A stretch of 64,000 bases of DNA from Rhizobiales bacterium PAR1 (GTDB taxonomy: Bacteria; Pseudomonadota; Alphaproteobacteria; Rhizobiales; Beijerinckiaceae): assembly GCA_002256205.1 (NCBI GenBank), contig NKIW01000003.1, positions 434,001 through 498,000 of the forward strand, given 5' to 3'. The first letter of the stretch is position 1. Each line of letters starts with the position of its first letter. Under the pieces are notes generated by a model, which did not search any database, was not told where the DNA came from, and saw nothing but the letters and a program-made list of their open reading frames with translations. Of the stretch, positions 37,205-46,123 are shown piece after piece. Position numbers and translations under genes: made by a program.

Positions 37205-38695
37205 ATGGTCAAGCGCGCAGGGGGCGCCTTGCTGCAAAGCGTCAGGATCGACCCGGCGTCATCCCGCCCGATTGCAACCCAGCTCTATTCCGCGCTGCGC
37301 GAGCTCATGTTGTCCGGTGCCATTGCAACCGGGGTCAGGCTGCCGGCCACCCGCACGCTTGCCAAGGATCTCGCTGTCTCTCGCACGACCGTCATCGATG
37401 CCTTTGAGCGGCTTCTCGCCGAAGGCCTGATTGTCTCACGGGTTGGCTCTGGCACCTTCGTCAGCGATGTGCTGGACGCCGAGCGCCCCAAGCCGGTGCA
37501 ATCGCCCGAGCATTCTGGCGCGCAACCGGGAAAACCGAAGCTGTCATCAGCGATGGAATGGGCGATCCCGAAGTTCAGTCCGCGCTCCCGCCTGCCGCAT
37601 CGTCCGAAAACCTTTGTCACGGCGCTGCCGGCTTATGACGCCTTTCCGATGGCGCAATGGGCGCGGATTTCGGCAGGCCATTGGCGCGGGGCGCGCGAGG
37701 ACGTGTTGGGCTATGGCGAGCCGTTTGGGTTGGCGCGTCTGCGCGAGGCCATCGCCACTCACCTGCGGGGCAATCGGGGGATCACCTGTGAAAAGGAGCA
37801 GATTTTCATTGTCGGGGGCGCTCAGCAGGCCTTCTCGCTGATCGGCTCTGCCTTGCTGGATCCGGGTGATCGCGTCTGGTTCGAGAACCCCGGCGCCATA
37901 GGTGCGCGCAACAGCTTCATCGCCTGTGGCGCGGAACTGGTCCCGGTTCCCGTTGATCGCGATGGGTTGATGGTTGAGGAAGGCGAGCAGCTCAGCCCGG
38001 AGTTTCGTCTGGCATTCGTAACGCCCTCCCACCAGCAGCCGTTAAGCCATATCATGAGCCTAGAGCGGCGCTTTGCCTTGCTTCAAGCCGCGCAACGCGC
38101 GAGCGCGTGGATCATTGAAGACGATTATGATGGTGAGTTCTTCTTTGGGCGTCAGCCAGTTCCAACTCTGAAGAGTGTCGATCAGACCGGCCTCGTGATC
38201 TACGTTGGAACCTTTAGCAAATCGCTTTTTCCGGCCTTGCGTCTGGGATTCATGCTGGTCCCGCCAGCTCTTGTCGAAACCTTCGAGCGCATGACCGCCT
38301 CTTTTGTTCAGGGCGTGCCGACGAACGTTCAGGGGATCGTTGCCGAATTTATTCAGGAAGGCCACTTTGCAACCCATATCCGGCGTATGCGGGGGGTCTA
38401 TGCAGAACGGCATGCAATGCTCGTCGAGGAATCCCGTCGTCAACTCAATGGCTTGCTCGATGTGGCGCCGACGGAAAGCGGTCTTCATACCGTCGGCTGG
38501 CTCGCCCCCGCAATTTCGGAGCGGAGCGCGACGGAAGCTGCGGCCAAACAGGGCATCGTTGTCTCGGCCATCGCTCGTTTTTCGATTGCACCAACGCCGC
38601 ATAATGGTCTGGTTTTGGGGTTCGGCGCTACGAATCCACGCGAAATCCGGGATGGCGTGACAAAACTCGCGTCAGTTCTGACCGCACTCGCATGA
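37205..38695 (+). CDS. MocR/PdxR-type transcription regulator
   Basis: The 496-residue regulator has an N-terminal GntR winged helix (PIATQLYSALRELMLSG, RLPATRTLAKDLAVSRTTV) joined to an aspartate-aminotransferase-like domain. The Schiff-base lysine lies in VGTFSKSLFPALRLGF, and YGEPFGLARLREAIA is the usual pre-core run. These proteins bind PLP and often an amine and usually control a neighbouring divergent operon. GGAAGGG about eight bases before ATG 37205 favours it over the in-frame TTG at 37157. It likely controls both the enolase-ALDH-importer operon and the downstream oxidases. Confidence 0.93.
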   Translation: MVKRAGGALLQSVRIDPASSRPIATQLYSALRELMLSGAIATGVRLPATRTLAKDLAVSRTTVIDAFERLLAEGLIVSRVGSGTFVSDVLDAERPKPVQSPEHSGAQPGKPKLSSAMEWAIPKFSPRSRLPHRPKTFVTALPAYDAFPMAQWARISAGHWRGAREDVLGYGEPFGLARLREAIATHLRGNRGITCEKEQIFIVGGAQQAFSLIGSALLDPGDRVWFENPGAIGARNSFIACGAELVPVPVDRDGLMVEEGEQLSPEFRLAFVTPSHQQPLSHIMSLERRFALLQAAQRASAWIIEDDYDGEFFFGRQPVPTLKSVDQTGLVIYVGTFSKSLFPALRLGFMLVPPALVETFERMTASFVQGVPTNVQGIVAEFIQEGHFATHIRRMRGVYAERHAMLVEESRRQLNGLLDVAPTESGLHTVGWLAPAISERSATEAAAKQGIVVSAIARFSIAPTPHNGLVLGFGATNPREIRDGVTKLASVLTALA

Positions 38696-38773
38696 TGTTG
38701 GTTCAGCCAATTGGTATGCTCGAATTTTTAGACTGGTTATCAGCACTCGACCAATTCCGTGAAAGCTTCGGCC

Positions 38774-40357
38774 ATGCTTGAGGCGGATTACATCATTGTC
38801 GGGGCGGGGACTGCCGGTTGCGTTCTGGCAAATCGCCTGACCGCTTGTGGCCGCTTTACCGTGCTCCTCTTGGAGGCCGGCCCGTCCGATACCCGCCTCC
38901 AGATCCAGCTCCCGATTGGTTACGGGATGTCGTTTTTCGATCCGGCCGTGAACTGGATGTATCGCACCGAGCCGGAGCCCGCCTTGCAAGGGCGACAGGG
39001 TTATTGGCCGCGCGGCAAGGTGCTGGGCGGCTCAAGCTCGATCAACGCGATGGTTCATGTGCGTGGTCAGGACCATGATTTTGACACCTGGGCGGAAGCA
39101 GGCGATTCTGGCTGGCGGGCCGACCATCTCAAAGCCTACTTCGCAAGAGCTGATCAAATCCTGAGCGGAGCAGATGTCAGTGGGCAGGCCCATTCCCTCT
39201 GCAAGGACTTTATCTCTGCAGGGGAGGAACTTGGTTTTGCGGCTGAACCTGATCTGTCAAAGGTTGGAGCCGATGGCGTCGGCTATTTCCGTATCGCCAT
39301 GCGCAATGGTCTGCGCCTCTCGACCGCGCGGGCCTACCTTCGCCCGGCGATGAAGCGCCAGAACTTGCGTGTTCTGACTGGCGCCCATGCGACCCAAATC
39401 GTGATGGAAGGTTTGCACGCCAAGGGCGTCCGGTTTCAGCAGGGCAGCGAGATGAAAAGCGCCTTTGCACGCGGCGAGGTTATTCTGGCGGCAGGGAGTA
39501 TCAACTCGCCGAAATTGCTTCAGCTCTCGGGGATTGGCCCCGCCGGGACACTGAAGAAACACGGCATTGATGTCGTGGTTGATCGGCCCGGAATTGGCCA
39601 GAACCTTCAGGATCACCTCTGCATCGACCATGTCTACAAATCGCGTTTGCCCACACTCAACCAGCAATTGGGGCCGTGGTTCGGCAAGGTGAAAGTTGCG
39701 CTGCGGTACGCGCTGTTCAGGAATGGTCCCTTGTCACTCAGCGTCAATCAGGCTGGCGGGTTTGTGCGGTCCCGGCCGGGGCTCGATGCGCCCAACATGC
39801 AGCTCTATTTCTCGCCTCTCAGCTACACCCGTACCCCGCCGGGCGTGCGCCCGCTGATGCGTCCCGATACTTTTCCCGGCTTCCTGCTCAGTGCCCAGCC
39901 TTGCCGGCCAACCAGTCGCGGCTACCTTGAGATCGCTAGCGGCGATCCCGCCATTCCGCCAAAGATCGTTCCGAATGCACTCGCGACGGAATTCGATATC
40001 GGCGAAATAATCGAAGGATCGTGCCTGTTGCGTCAGCTTGCTGCGACGGGGCCGCTTCGCAACGTCATCGAAACGGAGCTTCAGCCGGGCGGCAACGTTA
40101 TCTCTGATGCCGACTTGCTGGCGGATATCCGGCAGAGAGCCTCAACGGTTTTTCACCCTGTGAGTACCTGCCGGATGGGGCAGAACGAGCAGGTGGATGT
40201 CGTTGATGCCGGTCTCCGCGTTTATGGCGTTGAGGGTCTCAGGATCGTCGACGCTTCGATTTTTCCTTCCATCCCCTCCGGCAATACAAACGCTCCAACC
40301 ATGATGGTTGCCGAAAAAGGGGCTGATCTCATCCTTGGAAAGGGTGTGCCTTCATGA
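38774..40357 (+). CDS. GMC-family FAD oxidoreductase, choline/alcohol dehydrogenase type
   Basis: The flavoenzyme of about 527 residues starts with the FAD motif DYIIVGAGTAGCVLANRL, followed by PRGKVLGGSSSINAM and, at the C-terminus, FHPVSTCRMG with the catalytic His and SIFPSIPSGNTNAPTMMVAEK. It oxidises an alcohol to an aldehyde. An in-frame GTG at 38759 would add five residues. Its stop overlaps the next gene by four bases (ATGA), so the two oxidases are co-translated. The substrate is unknown. Confidence 0.92.
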   Translation: MLEADYIIVGAGTAGCVLANRLTACGRFTVLLLEAGPSDTRLQIQLPIGYGMSFFDPAVNWMYRTEPEPALQGRQGYWPRGKVLGGSSSINAMVHVRGQDHDFDTWAEAGDSGWRADHLKAYFARADQILSGADVSGQAHSLCKDFISAGEELGFAAEPDLSKVGADGVGYFRIAMRNGLRLSTARAYLRPAMKRQNLRVLTGAHATQIVMEGLHAKGVRFQQGSEMKSAFARGEVILAAGSINSPKLLQLSGIGPAGTLKKHGIDVVVDRPGIGQNLQDHLCIDHVYKSRLPTLNQQLGPWFGKVKVALRYALFRNGPLSLSVNQAGGFVRSRPGLDAPNMQLYFSPLSYTRTPPGVRPLMRPDTFPGFLLSAQPCRPTSRGYLEIASGDPAIPPKIVPNALATEFDIGEIIEGSCLLRQLAATGPLRNVIETELQPGGNVISDADLLADIRQRASTVFHPVSTCRMGQNEQVDVVDAGLRVYGVEGLRIVDASIFPSIPSGNTNAPTMMVAEKGADLILGKGVPS

Positions 40358-41646
40358 CCGAAGACATTTTTACGGCTGACACCAAGACCACGCCCTATTG
40401 GTGGGATCATGTTCCGCGACCCGACATTCCCCTTGGAGCCTTCCCTGCGAAGGCAGACGTGGTTGTCATTGGATCGGGCTACACAGGGTTGCACGCAGCG
40501 TTGCAAACGGCGCGCGGCGGCAGGCATACGCTCGTTCTCGATGCCGAAGATGCTGGCTGGGGTTGTAGCACGCGCAATGGCGGCCAGATTTCCACCAGTA
40601 TCAAGCCAGGGCATGCGGAACTAACCCGAAGGCATGGACTGGAGACTGCAACCCGGATCGTTCAGGAAGGCCGCAATTCTCTGGCATTCATCGAGGATTT
40701 CGTTCGCAGCGAGCAGATTGATTGTGATTTTGGCGTGGTTGGACGGTTCCACGCCGCCCATAATCCCGCGCAGTATGAGATCCTAGCCCGTGGCCTTGAG
40801 AACCAGCCCAAGGGTCTCGAAGTGCCGGCGCATGTCGTTCCGCGCTCGGAGCAGCGCAGCGAACTGGGAACGGATGCCTATTTTGGCGGTATTGTTCTGA
40901 GGGCGCATGCCTCGGTTGATCCGGCGCGCTATCATGCCGGCTTGCTCGCCAAAGTGCAGGGGGCAGGCGCTACGATCTTTCCGCATACCCCTGCGATCGA
41001 CATCGCGCGATCAGGCTCGGGTTTTACGGTCACCACGCCGCGCGGCGTTTGCGAGGCGAAAAAGGTCGTCATCGCCACAAACGGCTATACGGGGAAACTG
41101 ACACCCTGGCTTCGCCGCCGCGTCATCCCGATCGGAAGCTACATTATTGCAACCGAGCCGCTGGCCTCGGATGTGATGGCTCGCATCATGCCCAAGAACC
41201 GGATCGTCAGCGATACGCGCAAGGTGGTGTATTACTACCGTGCCTCGCCCGATCAGCGTCGGATCCTATTCGGTGGACGGGTATCGCACAATGAAACGAA
41301 CCCGATGGTGAGCGGTCCCAAGTTGCGGGACGATCTGGTGAAGCTTTTCCCTGAACTCGCGCAAACGCGGATTACGCACTCCTGGTGCGGCTTTGTGGCC
41401 TACAGCTTTGACGAGCTCGCCCATGCCGGTGAACACGAGGGGCTCCACTACGCCATGGGCTATTGTGGTTCGGGTGTGGGCATGGCGAGCTATCTCGGTA
41501 TGCGGATCGGACAGCAGGTTCTAGGTCTGAAGGAGGGCCACACGGCACTCAACGACATCAAGTTTCCGACGATGCCGTTTTATACCGGCAATCCATGGTT
41601 TCTGGCGCCATCCGTCATGTACTACCGCTGGAAAGATGCCCGATAG
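40354..41646 (+). CDS. FAD-dependent amine oxidase, gamma-glutamylputrescine oxidase-like
   Basis: The 430-residue flavoprotein is of the DAO/PuuB group: YWWDHVPRP near the N-terminus, the dinucleotide motif DVVVIGSGYTGLHAAL, GWGCSTRNGGQIS and the C-terminal MGYCGSGVGMASYLG. PuuB-type enzymes oxidise N-acylated diamines, releasing an aldehyde and ammonia. Coupling to the GMC oxidoreductase and to a polyamine-type importer and aldehyde dehydrogenase nearby supports an amine-catabolic role, but gamma-glutamyl synthetase and hydrolase genes of the standard Puu pathway are absent here. Confidence 0.92.
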   Translation: MTEDIFTADTKTTPYWWDHVPRPDIPLGAFPAKADVVVIGSGYTGLHAALQTARGGRHTLVLDAEDAGWGCSTRNGGQISTSIKPGHAELTRRHGLETATRIVQEGRNSLAFIEDFVRSEQIDCDFGVVGRFHAAHNPAQYEILARGLENQPKGLEVPAHVVPRSEQRSELGTDAYFGGIVLRAHASVDPARYHAGLLAKVQGAGATIFPHTPAIDIARSGSGFTVTTPRGVCEAKKVVIATNGYTGKLTPWLRRRVIPIGSYIIATEPLASDVMARIMPKNRIVSDTRKVVYYYRASPDQRRILFGGRVSHNETNPMVSGPKLRDDLVKLFPELAQTRITHSWCGFVAYSFDELAHAGEHEGLHYAMGYCGSGVGMASYLGMRIGQQVLGLKEGHTALNDIKFPTMPFYTGNPWFLAPSVMYYRWKDAR

Positions 41647-41709
41647 CCGGAAGAGTCTCGTAACTGCGGGCATTCGGAATTTCGTGGGCGCTGTGGCAAG
41701 CGATCCGCT

Positions 41710-42060
41710 TCAATAGATCGCGTAGATCTTCCGAACCGTTTCTGTAACGTCCCAACGACCTGTCCAGCCCGGCGGAAGAACGACAAGATCACCTGCTGCA
41801 ATGGCGGTCGCAATGCCTGTGCTGGCATCTGTGATGGTTCCAGCGCCCGTCAGGATGAACGCGACTTCCGTGTCTGGGCGATTATTGACCGGCCAGCCGC
41901 CGGGCTGACATTCCCAGATCCCGATATTGCCTTTGGCGTTTGGGGCAACTTTCAAAATACTGATTTGCGGATCACCGCTGTCCGCCCCAGCGCGTTGACC
42001 GGCCGGAGACAAATGGCCGGATTTCGCGTCGATACTTTTCACAATTGTCATTGTCGCCAT
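41710..42060 (-). CDS. cupin-domain protein (DUF861 type)
   Basis: The 116-residue single-domain cupin has the second cupin box DTEVAFILTGAGTITDASTG and the usual LPPGWTGRWDVTETVRKIY end. Members of this group include ureidoglycine aminohydrolase-like and EutQ-like proteins. GGAGATC before ATG 42060 sets the start. It is convergent with the amine-oxidase gene and may take part in the same pathway; metal-binding His residues of box 1 are not obvious, so activity is uncertain. Confidence 0.82.
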   Translation of the reverse strand: MATMTIVKSIDAKSGHLSPAGQRAGADSGDPQISILKVAPNAKGNIGIWECQPGGWPVNNRPDTEVAFILTGAGTITDASTGIATAIAAGDLVVLPPGWTGRWDVTETVRKIYAIY

Positions 42061-42164
42061 TTTGATCTCCATGGGAAGCGGACTCAACTTGACGCCCAAA
42101 GCGTCGGCTCTCGGGTAATCCCCTGTTTTTGACGGGGCGCGTTTTTCGAATTCAGATGGCAATT

Positions 42165-42300
42165 TTCACCGTCTGGGTCGCGATATTCGCCGATGCCCAT
42201 GGTGGGTCTTTCGTTATTGTAAGTCCACAACCACTTGGTGGCGTATTCCTGCATTTCCGAATGCTTTCGAACATTTTCCGGTCGGGCCATTCCAACCGGA
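42165..42300 (-). mobile_element. IS3-family transposase remnant (OrfB C-terminus)
   Basis: On the minus strand the frame reads EYATKWLWTYNNERPTMGIG, the conserved end of IS3-family OrfB integrases. The frame then runs into unrelated sequence. Only about 100-140 bases are recognisable and no terminal repeats were found. Confidence 0.75.
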
Positions 42301-42540
42301 TCGTTCGATTGCAACGCTCGAATGCTGACGGACCGCCTAGGGATTGTCGGCAGCAAACGCGACCTTATCAATGCCTGCCCCAGGGGCCCGGATTGTTTTC
42401 CCCGAGCGACGGTATTGGGGCGCACATCCGCATCGACATCTGCGAGCATCCCGAACCCAAAGATGCATGGCTTGCGCGTGCACAGCAGGTTCAAGTCGCG
42501 ATCATTGAGGATGAGTTTCAGGTGTTAAATCGGATTTTCC

Positions 42541-42571
42541 AAAAAAAAACGGCCGGAAATGGCTCCGGCCG
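42541..42571 (-). terminator. rho-independent terminator of the TRAP operon
   Basis: On the minus strand CGGCCGGA pairs with TCCGGCCG around a 6-base loop and is followed by nine T (42541-42549). It begins 11 bases after the dctM-like stop codon, a textbook arrangement. Confidence 0.93.
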
Positions 42572-42582
42572 CCGTGTTGAGT

Positions 42583-43887
42583 TTACTTCCCGCCTGGCAC
42601 GTAGCCGAACATCTTTGGCAGGAAAAGTACGGTATCCGGCACCAGCAACATGATCAGCAGCGCCACGACCAGTACCCCAATATAGGGCCAGATCGAGTTG
42701 ATGATCGTCTTGAGCGAGATGCCTGTGATCGCATTGATGACAAACAGCAGCACACCATAGGGTGGCGTGATCAACCCGATCATGCAGTTGACGACCGCAG
42801 TGACGCCGAAGTGCACCATGTCGATCCCCAAGGCACGACAGGTCGGGATGAAGAGCGGGATGATGACGAGGATGATTGTCGTGGCATCCAGGAGGCACCC
42901 GAGCACGAGAAACAGCGCATTCACCGCCAACAGGAAGGTCAATGGCGAGACGTTGAGGCCCTGCATCAGCACCGACACCTTGGCCGGGATATTCTCCGCC
43001 GCCACGATGTAGTTGAAGATCAGCGCAGCGCCGATCACGAGGCCCACCGAAGCCGTGGCCCGGCCGCTCTCCAGAAACACGCCGTAGAGCGTCTTGAGAT
43101 CAATCGCCCGGTAGAGGAAGGTTGCGACCATCAGCGCATAGAGCGCCGCAATCGCCGCCGCCTCGGTCGGGGTCACGGCGCCGCCATAGATGCCGAACAG
43201 CAGGATCACAGGCATCATCAGTGCCGGGAAAGCGCGCAGCGTGAGCTTCGGCAATTCCTTGCGCGGAACCGGCTCCTCAAGCGGGACATTCTCGATGCGT
43301 GCCTGACGCGCGTTGAGCATCATCAACGAGATGCCCATCATGATGCCCGGAATGAAGCCGCCGAGGAAAAGATAGCCGATCGAGGTATCCGAGATCAGCG
43401 CATACATCACCATCGGGATCGATGGCGGGATGATCGGCCCGATGGTCGAGGCCGCAGCCGTGATCGCGGCGGCATAGCCGGCGGAGTAGCGGTTATCCTT
43501 GCGCATCATCTCGATGATGATCTTGCCAAGGCCCACCGCATCCGCGACCGCCGAACCGGACATGCCGGCGAAGATCATATTGGCGACGACGTTCACATGG
43601 CCAAGCCCGCCACGGAAGCGCCCGACGAGCGCGAGGCAGAACTGCAAGAGACGCTCGGAGATCGTGCCGGCGTTCATAATGTTCGCGGCGGTGATGAAAA
43701 GCGGAATCGCCAGCAGCAGGAAGCTGTCATAAAGCCCCTGCAACATCTGCTCGGCGGCAAGGCCGATATCCTGCCCCTTGAGCAGGAGATAGATGATCGA
43801 GGAGACAATCATCGAGAGCGCAACGGGTGCGCCCATTGCGGCGATGGCGAAGAGCGCGAAAATGCACCAGAAGAAGGGGGAATTCAC
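42583..43887 (-). CDS. TRAP transporter large permease, DctM-type
   Basis: The 434-residue membrane protein has about 12 segments, with DctM signatures (IPLFITAANIMNAG, FAGMSGSAVADAVGLG, TTIILVIIPLFIPT). It uses the sodium or proton gradient with the DctQ and binding-protein partners. Its ATG overlaps the DctQ stop by four bases. It is the final gene, followed at once by a strong terminator. Confidence 0.95.
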   Translation of the reverse strand: MNSPFFWCIFALFAIAAMGAPVALSMIVSSIIYLLLKGQDIGLAAEQMLQGLYDSFLLLAIPLFITAANIMNAGTISERLLQFCLALVGRFRGGLGHVNVVANMIFAGMSGSAVADAVGLGKIIIEMMRKDNRYSAGYAAAITAAASTIGPIIPPSIPMVMYALISDTSIGYLFLGGFIPGIMMGISLMMLNARQARIENVPLEEPVPRKELPKLTLRAFPALMMPVILLFGIYGGAVTPTEAAAIAALYALMVATFLYRAIDLKTLYGVFLESGRATASVGLVIGAALIFNYIVAAENIPAKVSVLMQGLNVSPLTFLLAVNALFLVLGCLLDATTIILVIIPLFIPTCRALGIDMVHFGVTAVVNCMIGLITPPYGVLLFVINAITGISLKTIINSIWPYIGVLVVALLIMLLVPDTVLFLPKMFGYVPGGK

Positions 43888-44381
43888 AGGCTTTCCTCCC
43901 GCTCGAGGGTGTCCATCGAGTCCCCGCGCATCAGCCGGTATGAGCGCAGCCCATAGTGCAGGATCACGAAGACGAGGAAGATCAGGTAGACCGAAAACAG
44001 TATATCCATGCGGATGCCGAGCATGTCGGTCGAGCGGATCGCCTTGAAGGTGATGAAATCATAGGTCGCCGGCACAGAAATCAGGAAGCCGCCCGCCAGA
44101 AACAGCGCCGAGAACAGCGCCAGGAACCGGCGCATCTTTTCCCCGCCCATGTTGTAGATGATGTCGAATTTCACCTGGTCCTTGTCTTCCAAAAGGAAGG
44201 CCGCCCCCCAGAACACCGACCATAGCCAGGTGACGAGGATCAGCTCGTAGGTCCAGTCCGTCGGCGCATTGAACACGTAGCGTGTCCCGATCTGCACGAT
44301 GAACGACGAGAACATGATGACCATCAGCATCACCATGAAATCCTCGGCGCGCTTGTGCAGAAACTGCAGCAGCGGTCGCAT
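43884..44381 (-). CDS. TRAP transporter small permease, DctQ-type
   Basis: The 165-residue, four-helix protein contains IGTRYVFNAPTDWTYEL, typical of DctQ subunits. GGGGGG upstream favours ATG 44381 over the frame-extending one at 44444. The operon runs binding protein, DctQ, DctM on the minus strand. Confidence 0.93.
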   Translation of the reverse strand: MRPLLQFLHKRAEDFMVMLMVIMFSSFIVQIGTRYVFNAPTDWTYELILVTWLWSVFWGAAFLLEDKDQVKFDIIYNMGGEKMRRFLALFSALFLAGGFLISVPATYDFITFKAIRSTDMLGIRMDILFSVYLIFLVFVILHYGLRSYRLMRGDSMDTLEREESL

Positions 44382-44418
44382 GTTAGCCCCCCGTCCTATT
44401 TTCTTGATTGGAGGAAAC

Positions 44419-44442
44419 GGGCAGGCGCCTACGCGCCCGCCC
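44419..44442 (-). promoter_or_regulatory. intercistronic hairpin between TRAP binding protein and permeases
   Basis: GGGCAGGCGC (44419-44428) pairs with GCGCCCGCCC (44433-44442) with one mismatch around CTAC. It lies just after the binding-protein stop, without a T-run, mirroring the hairpin at 33279. It probably stabilises or partly terminates the binding-protein transcript. Confidence 0.6.
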
Positions 44443-44468
44443 ATTCCATTATGCCGTAACGTGAGACG

Positions 44469-45479
44469 TCACTTGATGGCGTTGATCTTGTCGACGAAGC
44501 CAGCCGGCCAATCCTTCGCGAACTTCGAGGCGAGATATTCGGTCTGCACCTGCTTGCGGAACGCATCGACATCCGGTGTGTAGACCTTCAGGCCCTTCTC
44601 CTTGAAGAAGGCTTCAAGGTCGGCTTCGAGCTTCAGCTGGGCCTTGCGGGCCTGCTCGCAGGCGTCGTCTGCCGCCTTCTGAACGATCTTCTGCTGTTCC
44701 GGCGTGAACTTGTCCCAGGCCTTCTTGCCGAGGGTCAGGAAGTTCCAGTCAACGAGATGGCTCGTCAGCACGATCTGCTTGGTGACTTCGAAGAATTTCG
44801 AATCCTTGTTGGTCGGCAGCGGGTTGTCCTGCCCGTCGATCGCGCCGGTCTGGAGCGCGGTATAGACCTCGGTGAAGGCCATCGGCAGCGGGCTGGCACC
44901 AAGTGCCTTGCCGAGGAACTGCCAGGCTTCGCCGCCCGGCATGCGGAGCTTGATGCCTGCCATATCGGCCGGAGTCTTGATCTCCTTCTCGGTGCGCAGG
45001 TTCACCTGACGGCGGCCGAGATACATGACCGAGAGAAGCTTGATGCCAAGCTTGTCCTCGACCATCTTCGACATCGCCTGACCGACATCCGAGGCGAAAA
45101 CCTTCTTCTGGTGTTCCGCGTCACGGAGCAGGTAGCCGGCGGTGAACATCGACCATGCCGGAATGATGGTCGCGAATTCCTGCGCCGAAGCGATCGACAT
45201 TTCGAGGTTGCCACGGGCAATGGCCTCGTTCTCTGTGCCCTGCTTGAAGAGTTCGGCGTTCCAATGCGGCTCAAAGGTCGCGAAATCCTTGATCGCCGGG
45301 CCGAAGATTTCCATCAGACCAACAGCGCGCTGATCGGTCGGGGTCGCTGGGGCTGAAAGGCGCAGCAGAACTTTGTTCTGGGCCTGAGCCGGCGCCACGC
45401 CCGAGGCGAGCACAGCAGCGCCGAGGCCGCCGAGAACCGTGTTGCGCATCATGGCGCGGCGGGTGGGATTAAACGTCAT
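44469..45479 (-). CDS. TRAP transporter periplasmic binding protein, DctP-type
   Basis: The 336-residue protein has a signal peptide (NTVLGGLGAAVLASG, cleavage near AQAQ) and the DctP core: MPGGEAWQFLGKALGASPLPMAFTE-type ligand region, with the Arg in KLRMPG that usually holds a carboxylate, and GAIDGQDNPL. AGGAGGAAA precedes ATG 45479. The ligand is probably an organic acid; its identity is open. Confidence 0.94.
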   Translation of the reverse strand: MTFNPTRRAMMRNTVLGGLGAAVLASGVAPAQAQNKVLLRLSAPATPTDQRAVGLMEIFGPAIKDFATFEPHWNAELFKQGTENEAIARGNLEMSIASAQEFATIIPAWSMFTAGYLLRDAEHQKKVFASDVGQAMSKMVEDKLGIKLLSVMYLGRRQVNLRTEKEIKTPADMAGIKLRMPGGEAWQFLGKALGASPLPMAFTEVYTALQTGAIDGQDNPLPTNKDSKFFEVTKQIVLTSHLVDWNFLTLGKKAWDKFTPEQQKIVQKAADDACEQARKAQLKLEADLEAFFKEKGLKVYTPDVDAFRKQVQTEYLASKFAKDWPAGFVDKINAIK

Positions 45480-45621
45480 AGGTTTCCTCCTGAGGGTCGT
45501 CACTTGACGAGATCTGGCTCGTTTCTGGCTGGCTTGTTTAATAGCGTCGGATACTTCGGGGTGAGCCTTTCTTATCCGGCTGACTTAGGGGCAGAACCTG
45601 CCCGCCCGTCAACAGTCGGGT

Positions 45622-46025
45622 GGCCACTATCAGAGGAAAATTGGCTTACGGCAGGTTAGGGTAACGGTACCCTCGGTACCATATTCAAGCGATGCCCGCG
45701 TTCCGGCATCGGCGTTGGTCCCTCCACGAGGTCTTCGTGACGACCAGCGGCGAAAGTCTTGTCTCTGTCGGGCTGTAGATCACAAGGGCGAAGGGCTCGA
45801 AAGCTTTGTTACCAAGCGACGGGATCAGAAAGCAGCGTTGAAGTTCGTCAGGAAATCGCGGAAGCGACATGGTGCGACGGAAGCCATCGTGATGGATCGG
45901 TTGCCATCGTTTGGCGCCACTCTGAAGCTCCTTGGCGCCATCGACAAGCCTGAGGTTGTGTACTGGTCAAACAGTCAGGTGGAGAAACGCACATCGGCTT
46001 TTCCGATGGCGGCAACAGGCCGTAC
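45622..46025 (+). mobile_element. IS6-type insertion sequence remnant with internal deletion (copy d)
   Basis: The left end GGCCACTATCAGAGGAAAAT matches the other copies. Directly after it the sequence jumps to the middle of the transposase (CCCGCGTTCCGGCATCGG), skipping about 220 bases found in copy b. The frame then continues through AVDHKGEGLESFVTK and to VEKRTSAFP, a degenerate form of the VENSHLPF region with the last catalytic Glu. The right end is not recognisable. It is inactive. Confidence 0.8.
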
Positions 46026-46123
46026 CGAGTTGTGGCGACCTTTGTCGTGTCGGGTTCTGGGTAGCTCGAGTTTTTCCCGGAGAGGCCGCCCTGGGGCGCA
46101 AGCCGACTGCAATGCCGCTATCC

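Noticed and set aside
42559-43956. Long plus-strand open frame (465 residues)
   Set aside because: It is antisense to the TRAP permease and very rich in Arg, Asp and His with no family features.
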